A stretch of 64,000 nt of DNA from Oopsacas minuta. Taxonomy: Eukaryota; Porifera; Hexactinellida; Lyssacinosida; Leucopsacidae. The DNA lies in NCBI GenBank assembly GCA_024704765.1, contig JAKMXF010000307.1:310001-374000 (forward strand), written 5' to 3'. The notes below the pieces were generated by a model, which was given only the letters and a program-made list of their open reading frames with translations, did no database searches and was not told where the DNA came from. Every line of letters starts with the position of its first letter. Position 1 is the first letter of the stretch. The position numbers and the translations under genes were made by a program. Shown here piece by piece: positions 45,333-57,781 of this stretch.

Positions 45333-46661
45333 CGGGTGTCCAATAAGTTCTGATCACTACCCCCAAAGGTGCCCAAAAGTATGTTGTACACGAATATCAG
45401 TGTTTTTTTCTCGAAATACTCCCACTGTTATTCATACAGAGTTGAAGACGCTCCAACCATCGTACAAAAACATTCTTATAGTCTTCCGCCGGGATCTGTT
45501 ATAGATACTGGAAAATCTCCGATCCCAGTTCTGCGCTGTTGCTAAAATGACGACCAGAGAGGTATTCCTTAAGCTTAGGAAAGAGGTAGAAATCACAATG
45601 AGCTAGATCTGGCTGTAGGGTGGATGTTCAAGCTCAATCATCCCCATCCTTAAGATTTGTTCTTTGACTTGCTTGGTTTTGTGAGGACGGACATTATCAT
45701 GTAATAATCTCAATCCTTTAGCACCCGTCCTGTTTCTCCTCGTAAACAAGCTTTCTTCCACTGCACCAAGACAATTACTAGTGTAGAATCTTGCAGTAAC
45801 GGTTTGTCCCTTTGGAACTATCACCTGGGCCACTGGGCCATGTGCATGAAAAAGTATGCAATACATGATCCTCGATGATCTGAAACCTGGACGCGGTATC
45901 ATCGGAGGGTCCGAGTGCTTTCCTATCCACATCTTATTTGCCTGTTTAGAAAAAGGTGTATTATACTGAACCCATGTCTCATCACCAGTCACTATCTCAA
46001 ATAATCTTCGCGGGTCGCATTCTTTGTAGGATTTAAGGAGATTACGCCAACATCTCACCCTTGTCTCTTTCTGGAGCTTTGTGAGTAAATGTGGGATTCA
46101 TCTAGTACAAACATTCGTCAACTTGAGCTGTGATCTTAAAATGTGGTCTACACTTCCCATTGAGATGCCAACACTATTAGGAAGTTCCCTGATAGTTATA
46201 TGTTGGTCTAGGTCTATCAGTTTCTTGATAGAGCACGATTTAATGGGAGATGCAGTCGTAATTGGTGCTCCAGGCCGAGGGTCATCTTCGATAGACTTTC
46301 TTCCCAACCTGAAACGCTGAGCCCATCTTCTGACTCCTGCATAAGATAGAGCACCTTTCGTTGTATAGACTTGAACTAAATCAAGATGTATCTCGTGTGC
46401 AGATTTTCCTAGGAGAGTACGAATCTTGACATAAGCTCTTTGCTCTATTTTAGAATTCTTGCCAAGTGATGTCATAAAGGTATAGTATAAAAAACACCTG
46501 TTGTAAAATTTGATAGAACTTGTTGAGTTTATAAGCGAAATTGAAAAAATCAATACTAGCTTGTAGACACAGGATTAAGTACTCATATTCAAATATCTAT
46601 ATATTATTTTGTGTTATAAATCCCCACAGTAACACAGTGATCAGAATTTATTGAACGCCCC
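45333..46661 (-). mobile_element. mariner-family element
   Basis: About 1.33 kb. Left tip CGGGTGTCCAATAAGTTCTG, right tip in reverse complement GGGGCGTTCAATAAATTCTG, both continuing ATCACT. TA lies at 45331-45332 and 46662-46663. By comparison with the mariner end at 50735 the true tips may be three bases further out, beginning CTA. Confidence 0.88.
45400..46475 (-). pseudogene. mariner transposase, frameshifted
   Basis: Start ATG at 46475. The N-terminal block contains RAYVKIRTLLGKSAHEIH, DDPRPGAP and GISMGSVDHIL, then a stop near 46098. The second block (46058-45603) has VTGDETWVQYNTP, PKGQTVTARFY and LHDNVRPHKTKQ, and ends in YSQI. A one-base shift just before restores LAHCDFYLFPKLKEYLSGR, carrying the third Asp. 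The triad positions are all Asp, so few lesions separate it from function. Confidence 0.87.
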
Positions 46662-46666
46662 TAGTA

Positions 46667-47599
46667 CAACATATCTTGAGTAGAAGAAACCAAACTGTAA
46701 TTAAATAGATTTTTAACACTTTATAAATGAGTTTCGTTGTATCCGACTTGGTGATAACAAGAGTTTACAGTAATTTAGCATTCAACAAATATGCAATTCG
46801 ACCCAGAATGGATTATTTATGAATTATAGAAAATACGTGGCATTAGTTCCATCAGGTTACCTATCCTAGTCAGGGTTCTAGGGGGAGAAGTCTCCAAAAA
46901 CCACAAGTTCCCTCTCAAATTAAGGCTAGATGACATATAGTATTGCTAAATTTGTGAAGGTCTCCATCGGAGTTATAATCTCCTTGCAATGCTTCAGCAA
47001 ATATCTTAAACCAATTATTTTGGGTAAGATAATTAGTTATGTCCGTAGTGAATTTTCTAAGTATCGAACTATCAGTATTCCAAGTTCGACAGTAATCTTG
47101 AATAATCTACCTGAACTTTTCCCTCTATTCTCTTTGCAATATATGTATAGTATATATTGCAAAACATATTAGCTAAGAGCCTCCCCAAAAATTTTTGGAC
47201 TCGAAAGCAGTATGGAAAAATGCGGAAATAAGCGCATCTTCAAAATACTTTTTGGAATCTCTATACACGTAGTTGAATTGGCGGGGTAATATTGTTACCA
47301 GTATCTAGTGGTAATCGGAATCCTAACTACAGCAGCCGAAACTTACATAATTGGAATAATCAAATATATATTTTCTAACCTTAACTTCCTATACCTTTCT
47401 TTTGTGTTGTTAATATATTAGTAAGTAAAGTAATATAATAATATTCACAATTATAATAATGATCAGTACAGAAATGACTGCTCTCAGGCACTATTACAGA
47501 GTTAAAATAATATAATCATGAAATAATGAAACATATACAACGCAAATATAATCAATATATATAAATAAGGAGAGTTCTATAAATTAGCTAATACCATCA
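46667..47599. other. No gene recognised
   Basis: AT-rich, ending in an AT-rich simple-sequence zone (47410-47570) that could be the 3' tail side of the LINE below. Confidence 0.35.
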
Positions 47600-49500
47600 T
47601 AAGCCTTCGAGGTTTCTCTCAAAACAATAAATTGAAGAAGAGCATCTTATATCATTAGTGAGCTTATTCCAGAGTATTGGCGCTGAAGTTGAAAAGCTCT
47701 ATTTCAATAGGCAATATATAACCTAAGAACTTCAAGGAAGTGTATATTTCTGTATAGCATAATTCGAAACAGTGTGTAAGTTGAATGAAATCTTTGAGGT
47801 AGTAGGAAAATAGCAAATTCAATATCTTGAGAGATATGACAAAGATTTTGTTGACAATTCTCATTTATATGTGTAGCCAGTGTAAAGATTTAAGGACGGG
47901 AGAAATGCTTAAACAAGGTCGGTCAATGTAATTACACGGACAAGAAAATTTGAACATGTTGAAGTTTAAATATCAAGGCGGAATGGGAGACCATAAAGTA
48001 TTGAGTTAGAAAGTCAAAACGTGAGGAAGCGAAATCATGTACTAGTTTATCAGCAACAGGGTTAGTTGGGTATATACCAATGTTTGCAATATGATTAATG
48101 AGAGAATAAATTCTTGAAATGACTGTCTACATTCCTGTAAGTCAAAATTGTTGTCAAAGATCACTACTAAACTCAGTAAATTCTACAGGATCTAATGGAC
48201 AAACACCAACCATTAGAGCACCATGATCAGGTACTGTTTTAATCTGCGAGAAATAACTGGAGTTTTAGTTTTGTCATCATTTAATTTGAGGAGCATAGAG
48301 TCACATCCATTTACATATATGAGATATACAGTCTCATATAATGATCCGACCATTTGCACTGTTTTCCTTGAACGGCTTGAATTAGTACTACATGAGTATC
48401 GTATGTATACAGCTGAAACTACAAACCACATGATTGATAATACCAACTAAAGAGGTCACCACATATTTAAACTCAACCTCGTCCGAAAGAATTCCAAAGA
48501 CAGAAACCCTTGATTTCGGAATTCAAAGATCAGATTAAAAGACTGAAAGAACAATACAACAAATTTCAAAATTAGATAGTATCCTAATCAGCATAATATT
48601 GTGATCCATAGCGTCAAACTCAGAGGAGATATCTTATAGTACTAGAATTGCATGTTGTGACTATCCAAACTCAGGAGAACATCATTATTTGTAGTCTCAG
48701 TGTGCGGTGTGCCTATAAGAAGATTGAATTTTTTCTAATAGGCCATGTTGATAGATATAATCATTCAAACTTATAAAATAAACTGTTATTAAGCTTAGAT
48801 ATAAAAGTGAGATTAGAAATAGCCCTGTGATTAATTAACAGCTCAGGATTTAGATTGGCTCTTTGAGTCGTTTCTATCTAATCAACGGTACATGATCGTC
48901 AAGAAGAATACCCGTAACACTCATTAAAGGGTTAGTCAACCAATCAGCGTAATATATATAGATGTGTGATGAGAGATAAAGAAGCAAAATCAGCAACAGG
49001 ACTACAAATATTGGCTTGGAAAATAATAGGGGAATGATCAGATTCCAAAGTAAAAGTGTCCACAAAATTATTTGATATATTTCTTAAATTTTTGGTGAAA
49101 ATTTTAAATCAAGGGTGTGACCAGTTTATGAATTGGCCAAATTACATTCTGCCTAGGTTATACATGGCAATTAGGTCAAGATGAGCTCTACTATTACTGC
49201 AAAACATGGCATTAACATGCTAATGAAAGTCTCCGAAAAGGAGCAGAAGACCAGGGTCAAATTCTTCAATAAAATGACGGTGCTGTGAACATATATATCT
49301 TTGAGGGCGGTGGGCGGTTTAGAACTATAGCTAGTCTAGAAATATTTACCATGAGCAACTAACTACTGCATTCAAAGATTGGAATACTGCAGCAGGGACA
49401 ATCTTATAGAAACACTGTCTGTGAGCAAGATTTAAACTTCATCACCTTTTTTCGATTCCCTGGCATTGGTAAATTGAAGAAAGAGAAACCAATTGGTACA
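47600..49500 (-). pseudogene. CR1/L2-type LINE remnant (endonuclease and reverse transcriptase)
   Basis: Reading down the minus strand in several frames: RLAIVLNRPP near 49330, LLLLFGDFH (the GDFN endonuclease motif) near 49235, and FTLESDHSPIIF near 49040 (endonuclease end). WLFESFLSNQRYM near 48890 and MLLKLNDDKT near 48280 are reverse-transcriptase motifs. SPVLKSLHWL near 47885 and a Leu-rich tail to about 47650 match the C-terminal region of CR1, L2 and similar LINEs. Stops and shifts are frequent, and I do not see the catalytic YADD block, so it is decayed. The 5' end is not defined. Confidence 0.75.
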
Positions 49501-50000
49501 AGATGATCCAGAGTAGTTGGGTCAGCTTTTTTAGTATAGTGGTCTAAGTTATGTTAATGAAATATGTCCGAACCATGTTAATCACATGATCTCTGATGTG
49601 TGAAGCCTTGTTCTTAATAGATCTATGATTTCAATACCAGAATATGTTCGAGGAAGGTTGAGGTAAATTAGTAGAAGAAACTCTAGTGAATGCTGTAACA
49701 TGAAAGTCAATAGTAGTTAGAGTCTTAAGAGCTACTGAGGGTTGTTTTTGAGGTGAAGACTATAGATAATCTGGTATACATAGAGAGAATACCACAATAG
49801 TTTGTGCGATATGAGTAAAATATAATCGAAATATGCCAATGAAACTTGCAATAAAACAAGATTGAACTTTTCTAAGTACTTTCAATGTGGGTGCCATCGC
49901 CAATATGACGTCTGACAATGGTAGCGGCCATGTTAAAGTGTCATTTTGTGACACATTTAGAAATATATTAACCATATAATTCAGAAATTTTACTCTAATT
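49501..50000. other. No gene recognised
   Basis: Possibly more of the LINE's 5' part; nothing certain. Confidence 0.3.
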
Positions 50001-50735
50001 GGCACGACTGAATATTACAAAGAAATTCTTGGAAACTTAAGAGAACTGCGATTCTAGACGCCTAACAGAGATTATTACTGGACGAGACGTGGGTGTACTA
50101 TCCAACACCATATAGCAAGTATAAGAAGCTATCATGGGTGAGGAGCGACGAACAACCGGCGAAAATCCCTAGGCCCGACTCCAGAAAACCTACGATTATG
50201 TATACCATCTTCTTCAGTAGTCATGGAATTGTCTTGCAATTACCTTGTGAGAGTGCCAAGGCTGTTACTGCTACTTTCTTTACAGAGCAAGTGCTTCCAA
50301 ATTTGATAAAAAATATAGAAAAGCACCGCCCGAAAACCTGAACTCGAGGAATGAAGATTTTAATTGATAACGCCAGTTCCCATCAGCTAAGCTTACCAAA
50401 AATTTCTGGGATTTAGAAGGGTTAGAATTACTTCCCCATCCACCACACTCACCAAACTTAGCTCTGTGTGATTTTGGCTATTCACCAACCTTAAAATCTA
50501 CCTTCAAGGCAAAGATTTGAACACATAACAAGCACTCGGAACTGGCTTGTACCAGTACTTCAAATCCATCCCCGAAGAAGAGTACAGAAATGTATTTTAC
50601 AAGTGGGTGGAAAGGTTAAAACTTTGTGTATCTGCAGGAGGGGATTACTTTGAATAAATAATTTAGTGAATTAGTGTTTATACTGTTTGTATCATATTCT
50701 ATGATATCACCCGCAAGACTTATTGAACGCCTTAG
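50001..50735 (+). mobile_element. 5'-truncated mariner with decayed transposase
   Basis: Starts inside the transposase (SRRLTEIITG, then DETWVYYPTPYSKYK near 50085). It continues with IDNASSHQLSL near 50365 for the second catalytic block, then HPPHSPNLALCDFG near 50440 with the third Asp, and a Gly-Asp-Tyr-Phe tail. The right tip in reverse complement is CTAAGGCGTTCAATAAGTCT next to TA (50736-50737). The DNA-binding half and left tip are missing. A stop and a shift near 50070 disable it. Confidence 0.85.
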
Positions 50736-50737
50736 TA

Positions 50738-51050
50738 TAGAAAATTATTTATCGCCATGCAATCAGGGTAACTTGCATACGATTTCAAGAAAATCCCACA
50801 ATTCGATGATATTCTACAAATTTCGCTTAGATTAAAGGGAGCAAAAAAGATTAATAAATAATCAAAATTTTAGAGTTCAACAATACAAAGCAATGGCTCA
50901 GGGTTCCACAAACTTAGATTCGGATAATGGAAATATTCATAATTATATTTTCATCAGGCCACACTCAATATTAATAGCTTTATGTCAGTGCAGATCATAT
51001 TAATCAGTATTAGAATAAAAAAAATTGAATTTTTCTAAATTACTTTTATC
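50738..51050. other. No gene recognised
   Basis: AT-rich spacer. Confidence 0.4.
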
Positions 51051-51252
51051 CAGTAGAAACTCGGTAAGATATACTCGGATAAGACGTGCTCTGTTAAGAA
51101 GTACACTTGGTGAAGACATACCATTTCTTATATCCCCAAAATATTAGTTATGATATATTATAATGCGATACATACTAGCATACGGCGTACACTCGGTGAA
51201 AAGACGTAAATTTTGTCTCCCAAGAGGGGTATGTTATATCCTAGTTCTACAG
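51051..51252. repeat. Short pogo/Tigger-type MITE
   Basis: Left CAGTAGAAACTCGGTAAGAT and right, in reverse complement, CTGTAGAACTAGGATATAAC form diverged inverted ends about 200 bp apart, the right one followed by TA. Internal ACTCGGTGAA and ACTTGGTGAA motifs repeat. Confidence 0.55.
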
Positions 51253-51254
51253 TA

Positions 51255-52179
51255 CCTAGTATATATATATGTGTATATATATACCTATCTGTGTAATAAT
51301 AAATGCATAGGTCTGGACTCTTGAGTGTGGAGTAAAAGAAAATATTGATTATATTCGTTTTATAATATATTTAGTACACCTTCCGCTTTAGAATTATTTG
51401 GATTTTAGGTGAGTTTATTACCACATATATGAAGTGATACTCGAAGCAGATGTGATACAATTTTCATTGAGCTATTAGGCAAGGTGGATGGCCTGTTCAC
51501 ACCGCATGCGGTCAGGAAAACCCAGTATGCGGAAACCTGCAATAGCCACTTTTCCAAAATATGGAGGAGTACTATTGTTATGCCATTTTTGAACTGTGTT
51601 AGCTCACATTAAAATCAAATTTTTAGAGAGCCACCTAAGCTATTTACAGATACTTTTTCGGTTTGATACTTTGGAAAATGGATACACGCTCTGCACAACG
51701 AGTATATTGAAAACCTAAAAAACATATTCATTACTAAACAATTTCGTACTGAAGATGTGAAAACTGAAATAGTTATGCCGCAACCTAATGGTTCATCAAA
51801 AATTTCCTCGGTAACCAATTCTATGTGAAAACGCCATACCTTGTATTCTTCCCAGTTTTCCTAAGTATCTCAGGACACCAGTCACTAAGCATGAACATTC
51901 AGATCGTGGGAAGATGTAGGGTAAATAGCTCTTTCAAACTTTAGAACGGAGCCTTGATCCTCATAAAGCTGAAGATAGCAAATTTAGTGTCAAATCATTA
52001 GAAGAGCTAAAAATTGAACTTGAAGATTCAGCACTACCTTTTTCTTGGGTTATTGATTCAGTGATTCGTCTGTTAACTTAAGCAAGCTTTCAAAGGACAA
52101 CGTATTGTATAGTAGCATGTGTTTCAATTAATGACTCCTTAACACTTAACAGGCCCTAATTAAAACTATAAAATCCTTT
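51255..52179. other. No gene recognised
   Basis: Starts with a TA-rich microsatellite (51258-51285). Possibly decayed retroelement sequence upstream of the gypsy remnant. Confidence 0.3.
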
Positions 52180-54560
52180 CCCAACATACAATCTCAGTGA
52201 AACTAGAGAAATCGATGCGATCATTAGCCAGGTTTTTCCCTACATAAAGGACACTGTTGAAAACAGTACTCGCCAAGCTACTTCAAACATCGAAAGAACG
52301 ATTTCAAAAATAGAAGCTACGAAAGATATACTAGAAATATATTCAGAATTGTTACCACAGTTGAAATTTCTGTTGTGGCAGCTTGAGAATACACTTATTC
52401 CTAAAAATCAAAAACTTTAATATGTTGTTACAATGGTGATAGTTCTGAAATCTCATTTGATATCTTCTAAATGCTACAGCTACTTACAGTCTTTGAATTA
52501 TAAAACATTTCACAACCAACCACTCTACGTAGGCCTTATGGAACTATAGGCTTAGGTATGAGTTGCAAACTAATTTGAAGGCCCTCTACTGCTCATTTCA
52601 ACAATCAAGAAAGGAACTCAAAATTACTTATGGATGAAATACATGTCAAATCAGAGTTTTTCTTGCACAGGTGTGAGAACACTCGGCTCTTCGACGACAC
52701 ATATTGAAGCAGCTAATGCAGTTCTAGCATTCATGATATCAAGTTTATGAGAAAGATCAACAGTTGTATGACTCCTACCTTTCGGAAAATCCTCAGCTGC
52801 ACCAATACTACCAATTTTACATGGAATAATCAAAGATGTAGAATGTTTGAATCTTCAAATTCAAGTTGTTTGAACAGATAACTACTCACTCAATGTGAAT
52901 CTATTCAAGCGCAATCCCGTTGTTTTGAAGAAAATGATCCTCCTAGTGCTTTAAACTATGTATTGTGGAATAGTTTATGTTATATCATTGTGGTATGAAA
53001 TCATATAATGCTATTCATTATAACCGTGATACGACACATTTTGGTGCTATCTTATCAGATCCGTAATAGAATACAAATGGTGATATTGTATCAGATCCGT
53101 ATTACGACACTATGGTGAAATCTTATCAGATTCGTATTATGACACAACTGGTGATGTTTCATTTTACTGAAGAATAAGGAGTCTGCAATACTATATTTTG
53201 TGAGAATACTGTAGTAGTTTACAGAAGCATAAAAGCATTGTCAGTACTAAAAAATAGAATTCATTTACACAGTAGTATGGACCCTATCTAGTAGGAAACA
53301 ATTTCAAATGACCTAGATTCAAAATAATACCCTGTACATTCTACTAAAGAACAGAAGAGAATCATTCGCAAGAAAAGCTGAGAGGTACAAATTAGTGGAG
53401 GGAAAACTTTTCAGATCCTTAGCAGGATGTCAGTTATTGGATATCAGACTCAATAAGTTGGAGGAAAATCTCGAAGAGATTCATGATAATTCTGGGCGCC
53501 AATGGGCTAGATACGCATGTAATATAGCAAAAGACTGATATCGTTGTACAAAGATATTGAAATTTATGTCACTATATGTGCTGCTGTCAAAAGAATCAAA
53601 CACAAACAAATTCCTACTATTATTCTGAAAACTTTACGAATCATTACAAAGGCATGGTATTGTGTAGGAATGGACCTAACAGTCCGATTATCGAATCAAA
53701 TGGCTACAAACATATTGGGAGCATGTTGATGATTTCACCAAGTGGATTGAAACCCGTCCACTCAATTCTAAAGAAGCCACGGAGTTGCAAGGGGAAACTA
53801 TTCGATATATTGTAGAAAGGGAGCACCTATCGTTCGAACAATTACAGATAATGGAAATGAATTGCAGAATAATACTAGTCGCGCATTGCATGAAACTTAT
53901 AATTTAAAGCCAATCTTTTCTACTCCTTACCATCCTCAGATAAATGGGTTAGTTGAGTCGTCTGATAAAGCCATCAAACAGGCTCTAGTTAAGTCATTAT
54001 AAGTTAAGAATGAACACTGGGCACTGTTCCTAGAAGAGATAACATCCTCTATCAATATTAGGCCAAGAGCAACAAAAGATTTCTCGGCATTTGAGTTTAT
54101 GCATGGATCTCGAAAACTCCCAACCGAAGCACAAAACCAGGACTATCAGCATCCAGAAGACAGTATTCTCGATCAGTTGGGCGGAGAGCACCAGAATGAA
54201 ATTTAATAGATATCATGACTGAAGACCAAGAGTCGAATAGTCAGAAATCTGGAGAAGAGCTATTACATTCATAAAACCTGATAAAGCAACAGTTTGACGA
54301 GGACCTGAAGCCAGTCTCATCTAGGGAGCTTGAGATCTGGGATAATGTATTGATTAAGGATGCTTATCGGGAAAAAGGGGGAAAGTTACAGGACAACATG
54401 GATTGGTCCATACCCTGTGACTAAAGTGAATCGTAATAATGTTCAGATCCTCCGAAATAAAGATATCAGATGTGTGAAGAGATCATAAGTGAAACTTTAT
54501 AAAATACCCGAAATTACACACATCCCAAACAAATATCATCATTTAGATAGCTAAAGTGAT
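52180..54560 (+). pseudogene. Ty3/gypsy-type retroelement remnant (integrase)
   Basis: The secure part is 53360-54540. KLVEGKLFRSLAG resembles the integrase zinc-binding approach. TRPLNSKEATELQGETI, ITDNGNELQN and STPYHPQINGLVESSDKA give the integrase core, with its second Asp and final Glu. WALFLEEITSSINIRPR and a C-terminal LEIWDNVLIKDAYREKGGKL follow, then a GPYPVTKVNRNNVQIL segment typical of the gypsy integrase end. Stops and shifts throughout (for example TAA at 54000) make it dead. Upstream at 52205-52420 a frame without stops (EIDAIISQVFPYIKDTV, Glu/Ile-rich) could be another part of the element. No LTRs, protease or reverse transcriptase were recognised. Confidence 0.8.
53036..53152 (+). 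repeat. Tandem repeat of a 35-bp unit, copy 1
   Basis: About four units resembling CGTATTACGACACAA, then TGGTGATATCTTATCAGATC. A second array in reverse orientation is at 58060-58180. Flanking sequence (TTTTGAAGAAAATGATCCTC at 52922) is also shared. Confidence 0.8.
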
Positions 54561-54897
54561 GGAAAAAAAAATCCAATGAGAAATATCAGATGAAGATACC
54601 ATCATTCCATCTTCCCCTATTACTGGACCGAAGTGTGAATGTTTGAAACCAATTACACACGAAAATTACGAGAAGAAGTGCACGAACTTCTCAATTCAAT
54701 GAAAGATCGCATAATTGAATACATTAAAACGAATAGCCCACTCAATATCAAGTTCTCGAATTCCATCGAGAACATGATAAAAGACAGGACTTTTCCTTAA
54801 GAATCTACTCGAATGGAGACAAGAACATTTTTCGTCTATTAAGAATCTGGAAACGAGATTGATGACTCATGACACAAGCCAAGAGGTAGTGAAATAC
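54561..54897. other. Coding-like tail of the retroelement, unassigned
   Basis: Frames such as LREEVHELLNSMKDRIIEYI near 54670 and LLEWRQEHFSSIKNLETR near 54800 read like protein. They may belong to the retroelement's 3' part. Cut by the Tc1-like insertion at 54900. Confidence 0.3.
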
Positions 54898-54899
54898 TA

Positions 54900-56242
54900 C
54901 AGTATGTCGAATAATTATTGGGACACATCATTATTTCTATTTCAGCCACTGCTATAGTTCTATTTGATAAGTAGCAGTAACAGTACTAATATAGAAAGTT
55001 AATTGGTATCTATCTGAAGATAAATTTGAGTAAACATAATGAGATTATATTTTTTGCTACTGAGGATGACGTCATCATTAAGCACCTTTCATCATAAATT
55101 AGAAAATTCTCTTACCTTTTACTGAATAATTTAGCATTTAGCATTGATACGGCTCAGGAGGTGATGAGAGAAAAGATCTAAACTCTATTGATTGGCGATA
55201 AACATACACCTACTGAAATCTCACGTATTTTAGATGTTGATCGAGGGACAGTTTACAGGGTAAAAAAAGGCTCCAAACAAATATGACCCTTAAACACAAA
55301 AGAGGCGGTGGTAGACCAAATTTATTCGGCAATTCAATAAAATATACAGCTATTCAGTTCATTATATCGGATCCAGAGACTAGTGTACGCAAACTTCCAA
55401 CCAGGAAAGTTAAAACAAAGAAACTGACTGTCAGTAAAAGTACAGTCCATCTTACTATTCAGAAACTGAAATACTATAAGCCATTTCCTGTCCAGATTTA
55501 ATTGCTATCTGAAAAAAATCGTCTCTTCAGAATTGAATGGGCACAGAAAAACAAAATAAAACTGTGGTGTAGGGCTGTGTTTGCAGATGAAGCCTCTTTC
55601 TGGCTTAATCGTGGGAAGGTTCGAATGTGGACAAATCGGGAAGAGAATGATCACAAAAAACTACCAAGCACTCACCGAAATTACACATATGGGTGCATTT
55701 CGTCTTTCGGTACCTTCCCATTGTGCATATTTCGTCAGAATTTGGATATACATTCTTTGTTAAGATCCTTGAATGGCATCTTCTTTCACAGGCTGGGGCT
55801 TTCCACGGAATAGATGGTTTCTCATCCAGGATAATGATCCAAAGCACCGTTCAAAATTAGACCAACAATGGGTCTCAGAAAAAATGCCAAATAATGTCTT
55901 TCAATGGCCCAGTCGATCACCAGACCATAATCCGATAGAAAATCTATTCGGCTGGTTGAGAAATCAAGTTGCAAAACAACATCTCAAATCACTAGCTGAG
56001 CTTGAAAAGTATATCCAAGCAATTTTGGATTCTCTCACACCCGAATTTTTGGAACCCTATTGGAAGTCTATGACACGTAGATGTCAGATGGTCGTCGAAA
56101 ACGATGGGAATAAGATCAAATAATAATCTTTAGTGGATTCTCAACAAGTAGACAAAAAATTAGATCACATACTTTCATATTTATTGTTTCTGGGTTACAC
56201 TAAGAAATTTCCCTAGTGATACAATAATTATTGGACATACTG
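54900..56242 (+). mobile_element. Tc1-like element, copy 2
   Basis: 1343 bp, TA on both sides (54898-54899 and 56243-56244), the same orientation and nearly the same sequence as 23345-24687. Inserted beside the gypsy remnant. Confidence 0.95.
55145..56123 (+). pseudogene. Tc1-like transposase with shared inactivating lesions, copy 2
   Basis: Identical reading to 23590-24568 apart from one residue (Phe instead of Ser in LTPE(F/S)LEPY, near 56046). The same stop at 55499-55501 and the same two frame changes are present. Neither copy could have encoded the enzyme that moved it. Confidence 0.88.
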
Positions 56243-56244
56243 TA

Positions 56245-57299
56245 GGTTAATGGTACTTAGGAAGTTTGAAATCAAATACCTATGCTCCAAAATACAAAAG
56301 AAGACTTTTGGTTTTCTACAAAAGTCGCGACAAAAAGCATGGAGTATACTCCAATGGTAGCATATCCGGTTTTATCTGAGATAATGATAAGCAGTCTCAC
56401 ATCTCAAAAGCGTCCTCCATGCCTCAACTCTCGTTACAAGTACATTTTCCATTGGACAACTCCCTAAAAGATTTGTGTGGTACTTGGGGTGGCTATGTTC
56501 ATGGAAATGAATTAGTTAATACAAGCTCTATGGATATCTTAGTTACATTAATTAGCTTATATAGAGATGCGGTATCCACACTTTAAACCTCATGCAATCC
56601 TCTCACAATTCGAATCTCGAAAATTTCTGTCAATAATACACACCCCACAATTTGATCAGGTCAGATTCGAGGTTTCTCAAATGCTAGGAATACCACCAGT
56701 GAACTCGCAGTTTAACCTGTTGGGCTACGAGGGATGTTGGATTAGCTGCTTTCAGTCCGAAATAAACTTAATCTCACTTGTCGGACAAAGTTTGACTCTG
56801 ATTGTCAAAGTTCCATTTACAATCAAACTACTTCTCATCATTCTTGCTTAAAATTTCGAGATTCAGATGCCATCATTGAACTGCTGTCAAATTAAATAAC
56901 AGAAAATTACCTATGTTCATTCTAGAGGTTGGACATCTTATTCAATATATACTTGCGTATGCGATATCAACGAACCCATTTCGGTACGAGACAGAGATGA
57001 TTTGTTGCACTACTCACTGATTGGCTTTACTATCTCTACTGGGATACATTTTTATATGGAAGTTAAATATAATTGTATTTGGTACTCTTATGATGGGATG
57101 AGAGAAGACCGAAATTAAACAAACTTGAAGATAAAGAAATTATCTTTATAGCCCGCGTAAATAACATTACTTACTATCTTACAAAAATTAGAAAGAAAAC
57201 TCCTAACATTAAATATTTGTATATTACCCATTGAAATGAAACATCACTGTTAGTAACAGTCTTTCTATCCTCGAGAGCAACAGCTTCGACAAACCCACT
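56245..57299. other. Unassigned; coding-like frames
   Basis: A 94-codon plus-strand frame at 56567-56851 (MRYPHFKPHAILSQF, then KFLSIIHTPQFDQVRFEVSQ) has a protein-like composition and ends in a hydrophobic stretch, LTLIVKVPFTIKLLLIILA. A shorter frame (56282-56467) precedes it. I do not recognise either. They may belong to the retroelement interrupted at 54900 or to another mobile element. Confidence 0.35.
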
Positions 57300-57776
57300 A
57301 GATCTGAAAAAATCGCCCACATTTGTTTTCCAACAGATCTAGCTTCCGCACTTTGGTTGGAGGTTGGGCATCTTCTTCAACCCACTCCTTCAACATTTGC
57401 TTCGTTTCTGGATCATAATGGTATATCCATGTGTCATCACCTGTAAGGATCTCAGAACAGCTCTTGAACATGCATCAGCAAACTTTTAGAGCATAATTTT
57501 GTAAAAGTCTATGCACGATATTTTTGCTGTAAGTACAAAGAATGGGGATCCATCGGGCACACAACTTCCTGATACAAGACTCTTTGTGCAAAAATGATAA
57601 TAAATCTCCCCCGATGATAACTCAATTTCATACTCTAACTGAACATACGTAATATGAGGATCTTTAGTAATCAGATCTAGCATTTCGTTAACATTTTCTT
57701 CATTAAGTGAAATATTTGGTCTTCCTGAACGAGGAGCATCTTCAAAAACACAGTTTCCGTGAATAAATTCCCCCAA
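57300..57776 (-). pseudogene. mariner transposase, N-terminal and first catalytic part
   Basis: On the minus strand: FEDAPRSGRPNISLNEENVN near 57745, a second helix-turn-helix, CVPDGSPFFVL near 57550, then LTGDDTWIYHYDPETKQ near 57440-57400 with the first catalytic Asp (GDDTW, with Asp where Glu is usual). The text is lost near 57300. It abuts a C-terminal piece in the opposite orientation. Confidence 0.78.
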
Positions 57777-57781
57777 AACAT

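Noticed and set aside
47040-47172. TATAGTATATATTGC palindromic stretch
   Set aside because: Simple AT-rich sequence; inverted symmetry is expected at this composition.
52651-52833. Minus-strand frame with GRSHTTVDLSHKLDIMNAR
   Set aside because: Short, isolated and opposite to the retroelement's direction; no family recognised, so not called as a gene.
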